This document shows positions 1 to 9,176 of a DNA stretch of 57,771 bases, one piece after another. Within the stretch, counting starts at the first letter, position 1. Every line of letters starts with the position of its first letter. The notes below the pieces were generated by a model. It ran no database searches. It was not told the DNA's origin and saw only the letters and a list, made by a program, of their open reading frames with translations. Location of the stretch: contig NZ_QICJ01000019.1 in the NCBI RefSeq assembly GCF_003201105.1, forward strand, positions 1-57,771. Direction: 5' to 3'. The DNA comes from Dyella sp. AtDHG13. GTDB lineage: Bacteria > Pseudomonadota > Gammaproteobacteria > Xanthomonadales > Rhodanobacteraceae. The translations under genes were made by a program, and so were the position numbers.

Positions 1-552
1 ATGCTGGCTACCTGCGACGACTCGCTGGAAGGCCTGCGTGACCGCGCCCTGCTCTGCTTCGGCTTCGCCAGCGGCGGGCGCCGGCGCAGCGAGATTGCGG
101 CGGCCGACCTGCGTGACCTGCGCAAGACGGGCGAGGACAGCTACATCTATCGGCTGGAGTTTTCGAAGACGCAGCAGGCGGGCGTCAAGGTGGATTCGAC
201 GCCGGACAAGCCGATCCTGGGGCGTAGCGCCCAGGCGTTGTCGGCTTGGCTCGAGGCGGCGGGGATTCGCGAGGGCGCGCTTTTTCGGCGCATCTGGAAG
301 GATCGGGTTGGCCCTGCCCTACTGCCAGGCTCAGTGGCGACGATCGTCAAGCGACGAGCAGCCCTGGCGGGCATTGAGGGGGATTTTGGGGCACACAGTT
401 TAAGGTCGGGGTTTGTGACCGAGGCGGGCAAGCAAGGGGTGCCGCTCCCCGCCGTGATGGCCATGACGGAACACCGCTCCGTGGCGAGCGTCATCGGGTA
501 TTTTCAATCAGGGCAAGCCGAAGACAACCCTGCAGCTCGCTTACTGAAATAG
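1..552 (+). CDS. Tyrosine recombinase/integrase, 5' end outside window
   Basis: C-terminal catalytic domain of a tyrosine recombinase, which cuts and rejoins DNA through a tyrosine-DNA intermediate. Visible motifs are the first catalytic Arg in GGRRRSE, the HxxR box in HSLRSG, the second His in TEHRS and the likely nucleophile Tyr in IGYFQ near the end. The ATG at position 1 is probably internal: alignment by eye with the paralogue at 9173-10141 places this Met at about residue 120 of that protein, so the N-terminal DNA-binding domain lies left of the window. It reads towards the defence operon that follows on the opposite strand. Family assignment is secure; what it mobilises is not known. 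Confidence 0.85.
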   Translation: MLATCDDSLEGLRDRALLCFGFASGGRRRSEIAAADLRDLRKTGEDSYIYRLEFSKTQQAGVKVDSTPDKPILGRSAQALSAWLEAAGIREGALFRRIWKDRVGPALLPGSVATIVKRRAALAGIEGDFGAHSLRSGFVTEAGKQGVPLPAVMAMTEHRSVASVIGYFQSGQAEDNPAARLLK

Positions 553-781
553 GCAAGTGCAGCGCGACCTTGTTAGGAAATAGGCTTTCTGCAGTGCACT
601 CTCTGCCTGAATGTTCCAATTGCTATTGGTCTTGCCGAGGTTTCGCGAGCCCCTTCTTCTACGCTAGCTACTGGGTGCTACGCCCAAGTAGCTGGTGGCG
701 CGTGACATTCTGCAGACCGAATAGGTGTTTGGCCTGACAATGATCCACAGCTGCGTATTGCTCTGAGAAGCGAAGGCGCTT
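553..781. other. Intergenic region with an imperfect hairpin
   Basis: Non-coding gap between the recombinase and the last gene of the minus-strand defence operon. It contains a hairpin with arms at 666-675 and 683-693 (AGCTACTGGG against CCCAAGTAGCT, a one-base bulge, 7-nt loop). On the minus strand this lies about 90 nt after the operon's last stop codon, but no T-run follows, so a terminator role is only a possibility. A recombination site is an alternative. Confidence 0.3.
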
Positions 782-1075
782 TCAGTCATCTGGCGCCCGC
801 CCGTCAGGGGCGATTGCATCATCAAAATCCGATCCGAACGCCCCACTGAGCATCTGATGCATCATGTTTGCCTGAAGCCGCGCGCTCTCGTCGATGCTGA
901 GCAGATCGATGCGCCCATTCGGAAGCTTGCGTACCTTCAACAGCGAGTCAGGGCCTCGAAGCCCTTGTGCAAAGTGCATTTTGCCCAGTCTCAATTGCTC
1001 ACGAAGAACGTTCATCCGCTCCTCGAATTCCGCCCTTGTTGAAGGGGGTGACATGGATGAGATTTTTGGCAGCAT
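782..1075 (-). CDS. Small protein, third gene of AVAST-like operon (Avs1C candidate)
   Basis: A 97-residue, mostly polar and probably helical protein with an acidic tail (DFDDAIAPDGRAPDD). I see no recognisable domain. It directly follows the protease-STAND gene, whose TGA stop is at 1081-1083. The ATG at 1075 is preceded by GAGG; a TTG at 1084 overlapping the upstream stop is an alternative start, repeating the TTGA overlap used by the preceding gene pair. Its position as the short third gene after a metallo-beta-lactamase gene and a protease-STAND gene is the only basis for suggesting Avs1C. It may be an accessory or specificity factor. Confidence 0.55.
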   Translation of the reverse strand: MLPKISSMSPPSTRAEFEERMNVLREQLRLGKMHFAQGLRGPDSLLKVRKLPNGRIDLLSIDESARLQANMMHQMLSGAFGSDFDDAIAPDGRAPDD

Positions 1076-1080
1076 GGACC

Positions 1081-4000
1081 TCAATACCTCTTCAACCTGG
1101 CTACATGCTCTCCATCAACGAGCAGACACCATTCCAATCGCCACTCGGGCGGAAGGCAGAGTGATGCCCGCTTCAAAGCGAGCACCGAATGTTCATGGCC
1201 ACGGCTCGGAGCGCGCGAGCTGCTCCTTCCCCCGTCCCGCCAATGGTAGCGGAAGGTTGCGGTCGCGTCGGCACCGATCAACTTCAAGAATGCTGGGTTT
1301 GCGACCGCCGGTGTCAACGAGCCGAAGTAAGCCGGGACCGGATCGACGCGACTGCATACACCGGAAACATCGTCCTCGTCAGGCCGCGGCCACTCGGTGG
1401 AACGGAACGTAGGCTCTGCCAGCGCGCGGGATCCACGCCATCCGGATCGCACCAGCTGGGGTATGAGCTCGATATGTGACTCGCTACCGTCAATGTCCGT
1501 GGTGCATTGCATGTGCAAGTACACCAGATCGGGGGTCGATGGCGTGTAGCTGCCCACTGTTCCGGCGGCCAGCGCATCGAGCAAGCGGGAAATGATTTGC
1601 CGACCATCCGGTGGTTCGACTAGCGACTCTGGATTGTGGATTCGCAGGATGGCATCCGCTTCCCGCAAGGTCTCGAGAGACACATTCGGGAAGATCGCAA
1701 CGTGCAGCGCATGACGAACCCTTAACGCCCAGCGGTCAAGCGACGTCGCGGACTCATTGGCCGACCTGGAAACACCTCGCTCGAGCATATAGCCGTCTTC
1801 AATGCTCAGTGGCGCACAGGCATCAGCGAGCTCAGCGTTAAACCGTTCGACAGCAGCTGTGTCGAGCAGCCCAAGCTCGCTCAAGTCGTACCATAGGTCG
1901 TCCAGGTACATGGGCACGCACGGAGGTGACTCTTCGGAAGCGTCAGTTCGGGCGGATGTAACCACCTGATCCAGTTTCGCCGTAAGCGCGCGCGCCAGTG
2001 CATCCGCGCTTTCCTCCCCCTGCCCTCCCGCACGTTCTGCGATCCGGAGAAGAACCGAGAACCTGCCAACGTGGCGGACCTGATCAGGTAACTCGTCAAT
2101 ATTGAGGCAAGGAGCGACGCGCCGCCAAAGGCCGACGGGATCCTCCCTCGACAGGATATCTAGCGACGCCGCCACGACATCGGCCCGGTGTCGGCGGTCA
2201 TTGGACACGATGAGATGCGTGAGCGAGGTTATCCACGCATCCTCGGTCCGAAGCAGCCAGAGCACCATCGCCGCAGCACTGTCGCGCCGCTCCCATGTCG
2301 GATGATCCAGCGTCCACAGCAAAAGTTCCAACGCGGCGGGCGTACCTTCCGCGCACGCGCTATTTCCCATATAGGAAAACCGTTCAGCCGATGCGTGACC
2401 CATCATGTGAGCCACGTGTTCGATCGCTATGCGCAGTAGTTCTGTCTGACTAGGCTCGCTGATACGCGCTGCGGACAGCTGAATAAGTCGGGCCGCAATC
2501 CGCCACCGCTCAACGTGACGCTCGTCAAGCGCCAAACATCCGTAAGTTCTGGCCAGTGCGTCACCGTCGGGGACTAAGTCCTTCAGCATCTGGTCCGCCC
2601 CTCCCGCGGCGTGCATATCGGTCCAGATAGACCATTCGCCTTGCTGAAGGGCCTTGAGTGCGGCCACGCTGTGCTCGATGGCAGCCGCCGCGTTCCGCCG
2701 TCTATTCGCCGCCAGTGCACGTTCCATGGCCTGCTCGGCCTCTCGCACAGCGGAACGTCGCCCAAACGTTCCCGGTAGCCGGATGCCGTCGTCGTCGGGC
2801 TCAGCAACGTTGCCCACTTCTTTTGGTGTCGTTCCGGCAGGGGCACTGCTGGTCTTATCAGTGAGCGCAGGCGTGGCGGTCCGTGGTGACGAGACCTGTG
2901 GGCGGCGCTGCACGCCAAAGTTTGAGCCCCACCGGTCTAGTTGCTGATCCGAGAATGTCGACTCGAGCTCGTTCAATAGCGAAGCTAGTGGCTCTACCAT
3001 GAGCGGTTTCAAGGCCGGCACCAGGGCCTGGAGCCATAGCCAAGCCTTTTCGCCATCCATTGAGCACGCGATCGTCCTAATCCGGGCGCAGGCCCACGCC
3101 AAGTCCGAGGGCTGCCCTGCCAGCCCTCGCATGATCTCGGCGTATTGCCGCCCCCAATCCATCAGATGGCGATCATCGCCATGCTGATAAGTCTCAAGCA
3201 GCGCCCAGCGAATCCGCCAGCCGTGGGTATCCCCCATATTCGCGAGAATCTGGAGCAAGGCTGCCTGCTCCTCGAGGGAGCCACCCGGAAACCGCATGCC
3301 GATAAAAGGCGACACGCGATCCAGGTTGCCGTCGGAAATTTGCTCCATGAGCTGCTGCGTCGTACCGCAGGCCTGATGCTGGAAGTACATCACGCCATCG
3401 GCACCCAGCCCACGACGAAACAGCTCACCGATGAATGTGCCCTTCACAGACCGCACGTAGCGCCTAAAGGTCATCTCGCCGGTGGCGCGCTCCAAATAAG
3501 TCGCTATCTCTGCGAGCGCAGACGCATGAACGCTGGTCTGTATGGGAAGCGCTGAAAGCACGTCGGTCATCAGCGATAGTTGGTCCTCCTTGTACCAGCC
3601 GGGGCCCATCGAAACGGCTAGAACGTACTGGTATGTCTGAAGAGCTTCCTCGGGTGATCCGGCCTGGGCAAGCAAGGACACGATGTGGAGTAACTCCGGT
3701 ACCAGTTCGTAGCGGTTCTCGACATTCGCCCTCACATAGTCCCGCCAGGCACTCAGCAGGTCGAAGGCCCTGTCAGCCACCGAGCCTTGCACAGCACCTC
3801 TTACGAACGGCTCAATCACACTGTGTAAGGCACGACGAAACCCCTCGTTGTAAAGGCCCAGTTGGCAGTTAAAGCTGCGTTCCATGAGGTCGAACAGGCC
3901 CGCCGCCTCGCCGGCAAAGCAGTCAACGTACAATTCTGCCAGTCGCCGGTAGAGCCGTGGGACGACATGCTCCGGCATGAAGTAGCTCTCTTCCCATGCA

Positions 4001-6924
4001 ATACGCGATCTGAGCGGGAAGTCGAAGGCGGGCAACAGATGGGTTTCAAGTTCCTCTCGAACGCCGTTAAGGGCTGTGGTATCACCGGCTCCATGCGCTC
4101 GGCGTGCCATGCCGTCATACCATGCGACTGCTCGGGCCAACGTACAGAGGCGCACTTCCCAGTCACTCGGGCGTGGGCATTGGGCAACAGGCTGGACCAT
4201 TTGTTCGCCCAAAAAATAGGCAGCGCGCAGCTGAGCATAGGCTGCGTCAAACGCTTTGTCGTCGGGCAGAGCTCTGTTCTTGGTGAATAGCGGGATGTCA
4301 CTCGTCTCGACGGTGACGCCTTCTGCATAACGAGCGACGAGCTCGGGCGCCGCCCCCACGCTGATCAGGGCATCGACGACATCGAAATCACGGTGCTCAG
4401 CGACGAGCGTTTCGTCCAGATGGTCACTGATATCCGCCAGCAGCTGCCGGATCGGCGCTTCGGGAAGCCGGACGCTGTAGATCGAACTGTACATCCTGGC
4501 GAAGTTCAAAATTGCGATAAGCGATAAGGCTTTCGCGTGCGACGGCACCCCTTCGGGCATCGGGATGGTCGCGACGGGTTTATACCGGCCTTGTAAGCAA
4601 AGGGTGGCGCCAAGCATGTCGCCAACGATCCGCTGCATCATCAGCCCCTGTTGGTCACGGGGTATCTTGTTCCGCGGCTCCCCCAGGACTTCTCCTACGT
4701 ACTTCACGAGCTCGAACGTCGGCGTATCGGCCCCTGCCAGTTCGGAGATAACATAGACGTGGATCCGCAATTCCGCGAGATGGATGAATTGACGAATGGT
4801 CATCGCGTCGTCAGCGCACGCTTCCGCCAAAATCCGGTTCACAGCGGTCAAGATCGTCAGTGCCTGCTCGTGCTGTTGGGTGGAAATCAAACTGTAGGCA
4901 ACGGCGAAGGCCTCTTCCGGTCCCACGATCAAGCGCCCGTCACGTAACGCATGCCGTAGCGCGTGGTCCGTCTTGCCGAGGGAAATAAGGGCTTGAGCCA
5001 CCAGTTCGGCGGACTGTGCAAAGAGCATGTTGTAGCGAAAGGTCAGCCGCCCAGACAGCAAGAGCAGGCGGACAATATCAACCGCCGAGCCCTCACGCGT
5101 CGCCGCTGTTAACGCGTCATCAATGTCCGACAGCAATAGGTCGGGGTCGGCCTCAAGCAGAACGGATGCATCGACCCATGACTGACTACAGACAGTCATC
5201 GCATCCACCCTACGAGCGTGGTCTCCGAGCAGGCCGTGGTAGACCCGATTGAGCACGCCATATTTTCCGCTGGCATCGTCTGCGCAGAACGCAGCCAGTC
5301 GACCATGCACCCATGCACTGGCTTCTGCAGTCTTGTGTATGACGAACTCGGAGAACGAAGGGTGGTAGATCTCTGTCGTCTCTGGCGTGGACAACAGGTG
5401 GCGAATCCTCGCCAGTGTTGGAATATAGGCTGCTGACTCGCCAGGAGTCAGCAGCGGCATTAGCGCTGCCGTCGGTACGCCCCAGCGCAGTCGGGCGATC
5501 ATGCCCAATAGATTAATGGCGTCGCTGTCGGACAGCAGCTGTGCCCATACTGTCTCGTAGAAGTCTTCGATGACGCCACTGAATGCGGGCAGCTTTTCCA
5601 GCTCGTCATCGCTGGTGCCACCGTTAACGAGATCAAGCAGATAGCGAAGATAAAGTGGATGCCCCAGTGCCCGATCGCACAGGAGGTTCACGAGGGCCGG
5701 CGTTGCCCGCTTACCGTCCAGAACGGATAGGCAGATGTCCACCTGGGCTTGCCTTCCGAGAACGGGCAGCGTCAAGCGCTTTGCCCCGAGGGCAACATCG
5801 CCCAGCTTGGCGGAAAGCGACTCCAGTCCCACGCCCGTCATGATGATTTTCAGGCCTGGAGGCAGCGTCTGCGGAAGCAGGCCCATGAACCGCTGCAGCG
5901 CCTCGGCCCCTGCTTTGACAGCCTCATTGACGCCATCGATGAACAGTACGCCATCCTTGCCCGACTCCGCGCACCCCCTGGCGAGTGCCTGCAGGGCTCG
6001 GTGCGTGTGCTCAATCAGTTGGGAGTAGGACATCTCACTCAGGCGTGCAGGCCGCCCTGTTGATCGCGTGGAACGCAACGTATTGAGCCAGTCGTAGAAG
6101 ATCTCGGGCTGGGCTTGATGCGCAGAGGTGTAGCCGCGGGCCCGATCCGTGAAGGCGTATACCCCTAGTACTTCCACATCGTCGGCGTCGGGGGCGAACG
6201 TTTGGCAGTAGGTCGATTTTCCTATGCCATGCGCTCCCTCGAGAAGCAGGTAGCCCGACTTACTTTCGCGCAGCCCATCGACGAGCAGCGCATCGAACTG
6301 TGGGCGTGTACCGATCATCATGGCGGTGATGACCGGTGCCGGGGTATCCGGACTCAGACCATGCGCGAGAAGAAATTCCCGAATGCTCGAGCAGCTGATC
6401 GCCCCCAGGCCGTTGTCCACGCGAACGCGGATGAGGCCCTGACAAACATCGTCGACCATGAGAGCCGCACCCGATAGGCCTTCGTAGTCGCTCAAGGCGA
6501 CCGATGCATCCACGACCAAGTCCATATCGATGCCATGGAGTGGCGCCTCAAGGACTTGCTGCACGACACCTTGGGCGACGTGCCCGAGTTGCAGCTTGAC
6601 CACGGGGTAGCCAAAGGCGAACCACTTCTCGCCTGCCCGAGTTCCTGCGGTGGCAAGCGGCACCGGTCGGCGCCCGGACGGTCCTGGCAGCTTCAGCAAA
6701 CACACGTCCAGCGCATCATCCGATCCGACGACCGCGGCTTCCACCGTCGCGGCGGCGTCAGTGCCACTAAATGTCAGGGTAGCGGTATCGACAATGCGCC
6801 CTGACGAGTCCCGGACGCAATGCAGCGCCGTGATCACAAGCTCCGAGGAGATCAGCCATCCAGTTCCCGAGCCGACATCACTGACGATTTGACAGCTGGC
6901 GTCCTTGACTTCTTCCTCGATCAA
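1081..6924 (-). CDS. Trypsin-like protease fused to STAND NTPase (Avs1B-like)
   Basis: A 1947-residue multidomain protein. Residues 1-190 form a trypsin-fold domain with a plausible triad: His35 (ITALHC), Asp73 (ALDVCLL) and Ser151 (EGLSGAA, in place of the usual GDSGG). A P-loop GAHGIGKST lies at about 230-238 and a Walker B-like GVLFIDGVNE at about 325-334. From about residue 450 onward it is long, helical and repeat-like, as expected of the sensor half of a STAND protein. In Avs-type STAND proteins that half recognises a phage protein and oligomerisation activates the N-terminal effector; here the effector would be proteolysis. It starts with TTG, overlapping the upstream TGA as TTGA, preceded by a strong GGGGGAG ribosome site. 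The domain reading is firm; assignment to type I AVAST is from architecture and neighbours, recalled rather than searched. Confidence 0.8.
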   Translation of the reverse strand: MIEEEVKDASCQIVSDVGSGTGWLISSELVITALHCVRDSSGRIVDTATLTFSGTDAAATVEAAVVGSDDALDVCLLKLPGPSGRRPVPLATAGTRAGEKWFAFGYPVVKLQLGHVAQGVVQQVLEAPLHGIDMDLVVDASVALSDYEGLSGAALMVDDVCQGLIRVRVDNGLGAISCSSIREFLLAHGLSPDTPAPVITAMMIGTRPQFDALLVDGLRESKSGYLLLEGAHGIGKSTYCQTFAPDADDVEVLGVYAFTDRARGYTSAHQAQPEIFYDWLNTLRSTRSTGRPARLSEMSYSQLIEHTHRALQALARGCAESGKDGVLFIDGVNEAVKAGAEALQRFMGLLPQTLPPGLKIIMTGVGLESLSAKLGDVALGAKRLTLPVLGRQAQVDICLSVLDGKRATPALVNLLCDRALGHPLYLRYLLDLVNGGTSDDELEKLPAFSGVIEDFYETVWAQLLSDSDAINLLGMIARLRWGVPTAALMPLLTPGESAAYIPTLARIRHLLSTPETTEIYHPSFSEFVIHKTAEASAWVHGRLAAFCADDASGKYGVLNRVYHGLLGDHARRVDAMTVCSQSWVDASVLLEADPDLLLSDIDDALTAATREGSAVDIVRLLLLSGRLTFRYNMLFAQSAELVAQALISLGKTDHALRHALRDGRLIVGPEEAFAVAYSLISTQQHEQALTILTAVNRILAEACADDAMTIRQFIHLAELRIHVYVISELAGADTPTFELVKYVGEVLGEPRNKIPRDQQGLMMQRIVGDMLGATLCLQGRYKPVATIPMPEGVPSHAKALSLIAILNFARMYSSIYSVRLPEAPIRQLLADISDHLDETLVAEHRDFDVVDALISVGAAPELVARYAEGVTVETSDIPLFTKNRALPDDKAFDAAYAQLRAAYFLGEQMVQPVAQCPRPSDWEVRLCTLARAVAWYDGMARRAHGAGDTTALNGVREELETHLLPAFDFPLRSRIAWEESYFMPEHVVPRLYRRLAELYVDCFAGEAAGLFDLMERSFNCQLGLYNEGFRRALHSVIEPFVRGAVQGSVADRAFDLLSAWRDYVRANVENRYELVPELLHIVSLLAQAGSPEEALQTYQYVLAVSMGPGWYKEDQLSLMTDVLSALPIQTSVHASALAEIATYLERATGEMTFRRYVRSVKGTFIGELFRRGLGADGVMYFQHQACGTTQQLMEQISDGNLDRVSPFIGMRFPGGSLEEQAALLQILANMGDTHGWRIRWALLETYQHGDDRHLMDWGRQYAEIMRGLAGQPSDLAWACARIRTIACSMDGEKAWLWLQALVPALKPLMVEPLASLLNELESTFSDQQLDRWGSNFGVQRRPQVSSPRTATPALTDKTSSAPAGTTPKEVGNVAEPDDDGIRLPGTFGRRSAVREAEQAMERALAANRRRNAAAAIEHSVAALKALQQGEWSIWTDMHAAGGADQMLKDLVPDGDALARTYGCLALDERHVERWRIAARLIQLSAARISEPSQTELLRIAIEHVAHMMGHASAERFSYMGNSACAEGTPAALELLLWTLDHPTWERRDSAAAMVLWLLRTEDAWITSLTHLIVSNDRRHRADVVAASLDILSREDPVGLWRRVAPCLNIDELPDQVRHVGRFSVLLRIAERAGGQGEESADALARALTAKLDQVVTSARTDASEESPPCVPMYLDDLWYDLSELGLLDTAAVERFNAELADACAPLSIEDGYMLERGVSRSANESATSLDRWALRVRHALHVAIFPNVSLETLREADAILRIHNPESLVEPPDGRQIISRLLDALAAGTVGSYTPSTPDLVYLHMQCTTDIDGSESHIELIPQLVRSGWRGSRALAEPTFRSTEWPRPDEDDVSGVCSRVDPVPAYFGSLTPAVANPAFLKLIGADATATFRYHWRDGGRSSSRAPSRGHEHSVLALKRASLCLPPEWRLEWCLLVDGEHVARLKRY

Positions 6925-8102
6925 TGCCGCTCTCCCCCGATGTTGATCCAGTCATTGTGGCTTATGTGTACGCGGAAGGGCGTATGCGATCGGGAGGTAT
7001 ACCCCCTGAGCTGCTGGGCTGCCGGTGTCTCGTAATTGAAGTAGATGGCGCGCTCAAAGGGGGCCGGTCGATCGACAATCTCGGCCAAGACCTCAAAATC
7101 GGGGTGACCGTGCCGTGTCCCATCAGTTGAGATCAGAAAGCACGGCGCATCCACCAGCTGCAGAAGCTCGACGCTCGAATTGCCCTTGCTGCCGTGGTGG
7201 GCGATCTTGATGACATCGAACAGCGGCGTGGATAGCCCTGTCGCTTCGAGTTGGCTGACCACGTCCTCTGCCCACGCGTCTCCCAGGAACAGCATGCTGG
7301 TTCCCTCTCCCCGTAGAATCACCGTGATGGAACTGGCATTGGTCAGCGACGTGTCCTGAACATAGACGTCGCTCAACCGGCGGTCCGCCTTGGATGCAAT
7401 GGACCTGATCTTCGCTGCGCCTGGCGGCGTCGCTGCCGCCCACCACATCTCGTAGGCGTCTTCGACAAGATCGCTTATCTGGCCACTTCCTCGGTAGCTA
7501 AGGCGCTGCAGTTCGCGCATCCACCAGCTTCGCAGGGCCTCCAGTCTCTGAATACGGGGCCCAATCACTTGAATTTCTACCCCGCCAGGCAACTCAACCG
7601 GTAACGTCTGTGATTGGATGCAACGCGTACCATCGCCTCCGTTCCACCGGTATCCGCACTCCTTGAGAAGCCGGGCCAGCGAACTGCCCTGCCGGGCGCC
7701 CACCGGATGGGCTGCCGGGGCCTGTCCAGCCACCGATGGATAGCCTCGCCGCCGAAGGGCCTCCAGCAGTTGTTGATCTTCCAGGCTGTCCGTCGCGCCT
7801 GCCTGGACGGGTAGCGATCGGAGGCTGTTGTGCCAGAAGTCGTCGACGTCAATGATCCGTCGAGCGCCTCGTGGGCCATTGGCCGAAACGAACTCGATCA
7901 TGCCGCCGATATGATCGGCATCGATATGCGTGCATAACGCCAGGCTCAATCGTTGCCCAGCCAGACGAAGCTGCGACAAGTCAGGGGCGATCTCGTTGCA
8001 AAAGGTGGACGCATACCCGGCGTCGACAAGGACGTATTGCCCGGCAATCTCAACGAGGAACGCATCCCCATTTTTTGCCGAGTACATCTTGAGCTTAGAC
8101 AT
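6921..8102 (-). CDS. ComEC-like metallo-beta-lactamase-fold hydrolase (Avs1A-like)
   Basis: A 393-residue protein with the metallo-beta-lactamase fold of the ComEC/Rec2 subgroup. Metal motif THIDADHIGG (His59, Asp61, Asp63, His64) follows the N-terminal KNGDAFLVE and VDAGY strands; later motifs are LFLGDA, KIAHHGSKGNSS and ISTDGTRHGHP. There is no membrane segment, so it should be a soluble hydrolase, perhaps acting on nucleic acid or nucleotides. It is the first gene of the three-gene operon and its stop overlaps the start of the protease-STAND gene. In type I AVAST, as I recall it, such a gene precedes the protease-STAND gene. The ATG at 8102 is used in preference to an adjacent TTG at 8105; the ribosome site there is weak. 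Confidence 0.75.
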   Translation of the reverse strand: MSKLKMYSAKNGDAFLVEIAGQYVLVDAGYASTFCNEIAPDLSQLRLAGQRLSLALCTHIDADHIGGMIEFVSANGPRGARRIIDVDDFWHNSLRSLPVQAGATDSLEDQQLLEALRRRGYPSVAGQAPAAHPVGARQGSSLARLLKECGYRWNGGDGTRCIQSQTLPVELPGGVEIQVIGPRIQRLEALRSWWMRELQRLSYRGSGQISDLVEDAYEMWWAAATPPGAAKIRSIASKADRRLSDVYVQDTSLTNASSITVILRGEGTSMLFLGDAWAEDVVSQLEATGLSTPLFDVIKIAHHGSKGNSSVELLQLVDAPCFLISTDGTRHGHPDFEVLAEIVDRPAPFERAIYFNYETPAAQQLRGYTSRSHTPFRVHISHNDWINIGGERH

Positions 8103-8665
8103 CAAGGCGACTCGTTTCGATAGACAATGACTCCCCTTTCTGGAACCGACATCGACGACTAGCGATAGTTTAGCCGAACGCCCCGCTCCAGCGATGCGAC
8201 CTCAATGTGTCACAAGTAACCGCGATGCTTCCGCCGTAAAAATCTCAGGATCAATCGCTTGGGGCATGGCTGCTAAATGGCGAATGTCATTACCCCAATA
8301 ACATCGGCCAATAGCTTTGACATAATCCGAAATCGGCCAAAGGCGGGCGGGGCGCAATACCAAGGGGCTGGATCTGGGCCGCCCGTTGCCGCCAAGAGGC
8401 AGCGCACGGGTATAAGTCCAGGTATCACTGGCGAGATTCAATGGCTTCTGTGACAGGAGAAGCGCGACCGCCCTACCCTCGATAACTTGCCCTAATCACG
8501 CGAATTCGGGTCGGCCAGTGCAGTGATCATCGAACGGCGCCCATCAGAAAGCCTGAATCCGGATTGCGGACCCTCTGTCGACCCACAGGCTAGGCTATTG
8601 GCCTTGATATAGGCCACTAGAATGAATCGTTTACCTCGAGAAAAATGCGCCGGTGATTTCAGATC
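8103..8665. other. Gene-poor gap upstream of defence operon
   Basis: This stretch of about 560 bases should hold the promoter of the defence operon. It looks less GC-rich than the neighbouring genes. A minus-strand open frame at 8202-8441 (79 codons) encodes protein-like sequence (RPARLWPISDYVKAIG) that I do not recognise; it could be a remnant. No hairpin plus T-run, no tRNA and no obvious attachment repeat was seen. Confidence 0.4.
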
Positions 8666-9176
8666 TCAACCATGATTGTGAGTAATAACGACCTTGCCGA
8701 CATGGGAGGCAGATTCAAGGTACCGATATGCCTCGACCGCCTCATCGAAGGGAAAGACCTTACCGACGACCGGTCGAATCTTATGGTATGCCACCATTCG
8801 GTTCATCGCTTCATGGTCGGCGGTAGAGCCGACCATAACGCCACGAAGTGTCTTCCAAGGCACCAGCAGGCGCGGGCTGAGCGTGCCATTGGATAGGGCG
8901 CCGATCATGTGAACTTGGCCACCTACCGCAACGCTGCCAACCGAGCGGTCGATTGTGCCGCCGCCGACCTCGACGACATGGTCAACACCACGCCCATCCG
9001 TCAGCCGCAGAGCTTCTTGCTGCCATTCCGGATGTATGCGGTAGTTGATGGTTTCGCTTGCACCGAGCTTGCGTGCTGAACTGAGCTTGTCGTCGCTGGA
9101 TGAGGTGGAAATGACCCGCGCGCCTGCCGCTGCAGCGAACTGAATGGCAAACGTCGAGACGCCGCCAGTGCCTTGT
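8666..9176 (-). pseudogene. Truncated zinc-type alcohol dehydrogenase, C-terminal part only
   Basis: Reads as the NAD(P)-binding and C-terminal part of a medium-chain dehydrogenase: QGTGGVSTFAIQFAAAAGAR is the Rossmann glycine motif, followed by GASETINY, TDGRGVDHVVEVGGG, and an end VEAYRYLESASHVGKVVI typical of the family C-terminus. Everything before the glycine motif is missing: no catalytic domain and no zinc ligands. Upstream codons in the same frame up to 9280 are Arg-rich and unlike the family. Homology stops at about 9175, exactly where recombinase sequence begins on the other strand, so the gene was cut by recombination or insertion. Confidence 0.75.
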
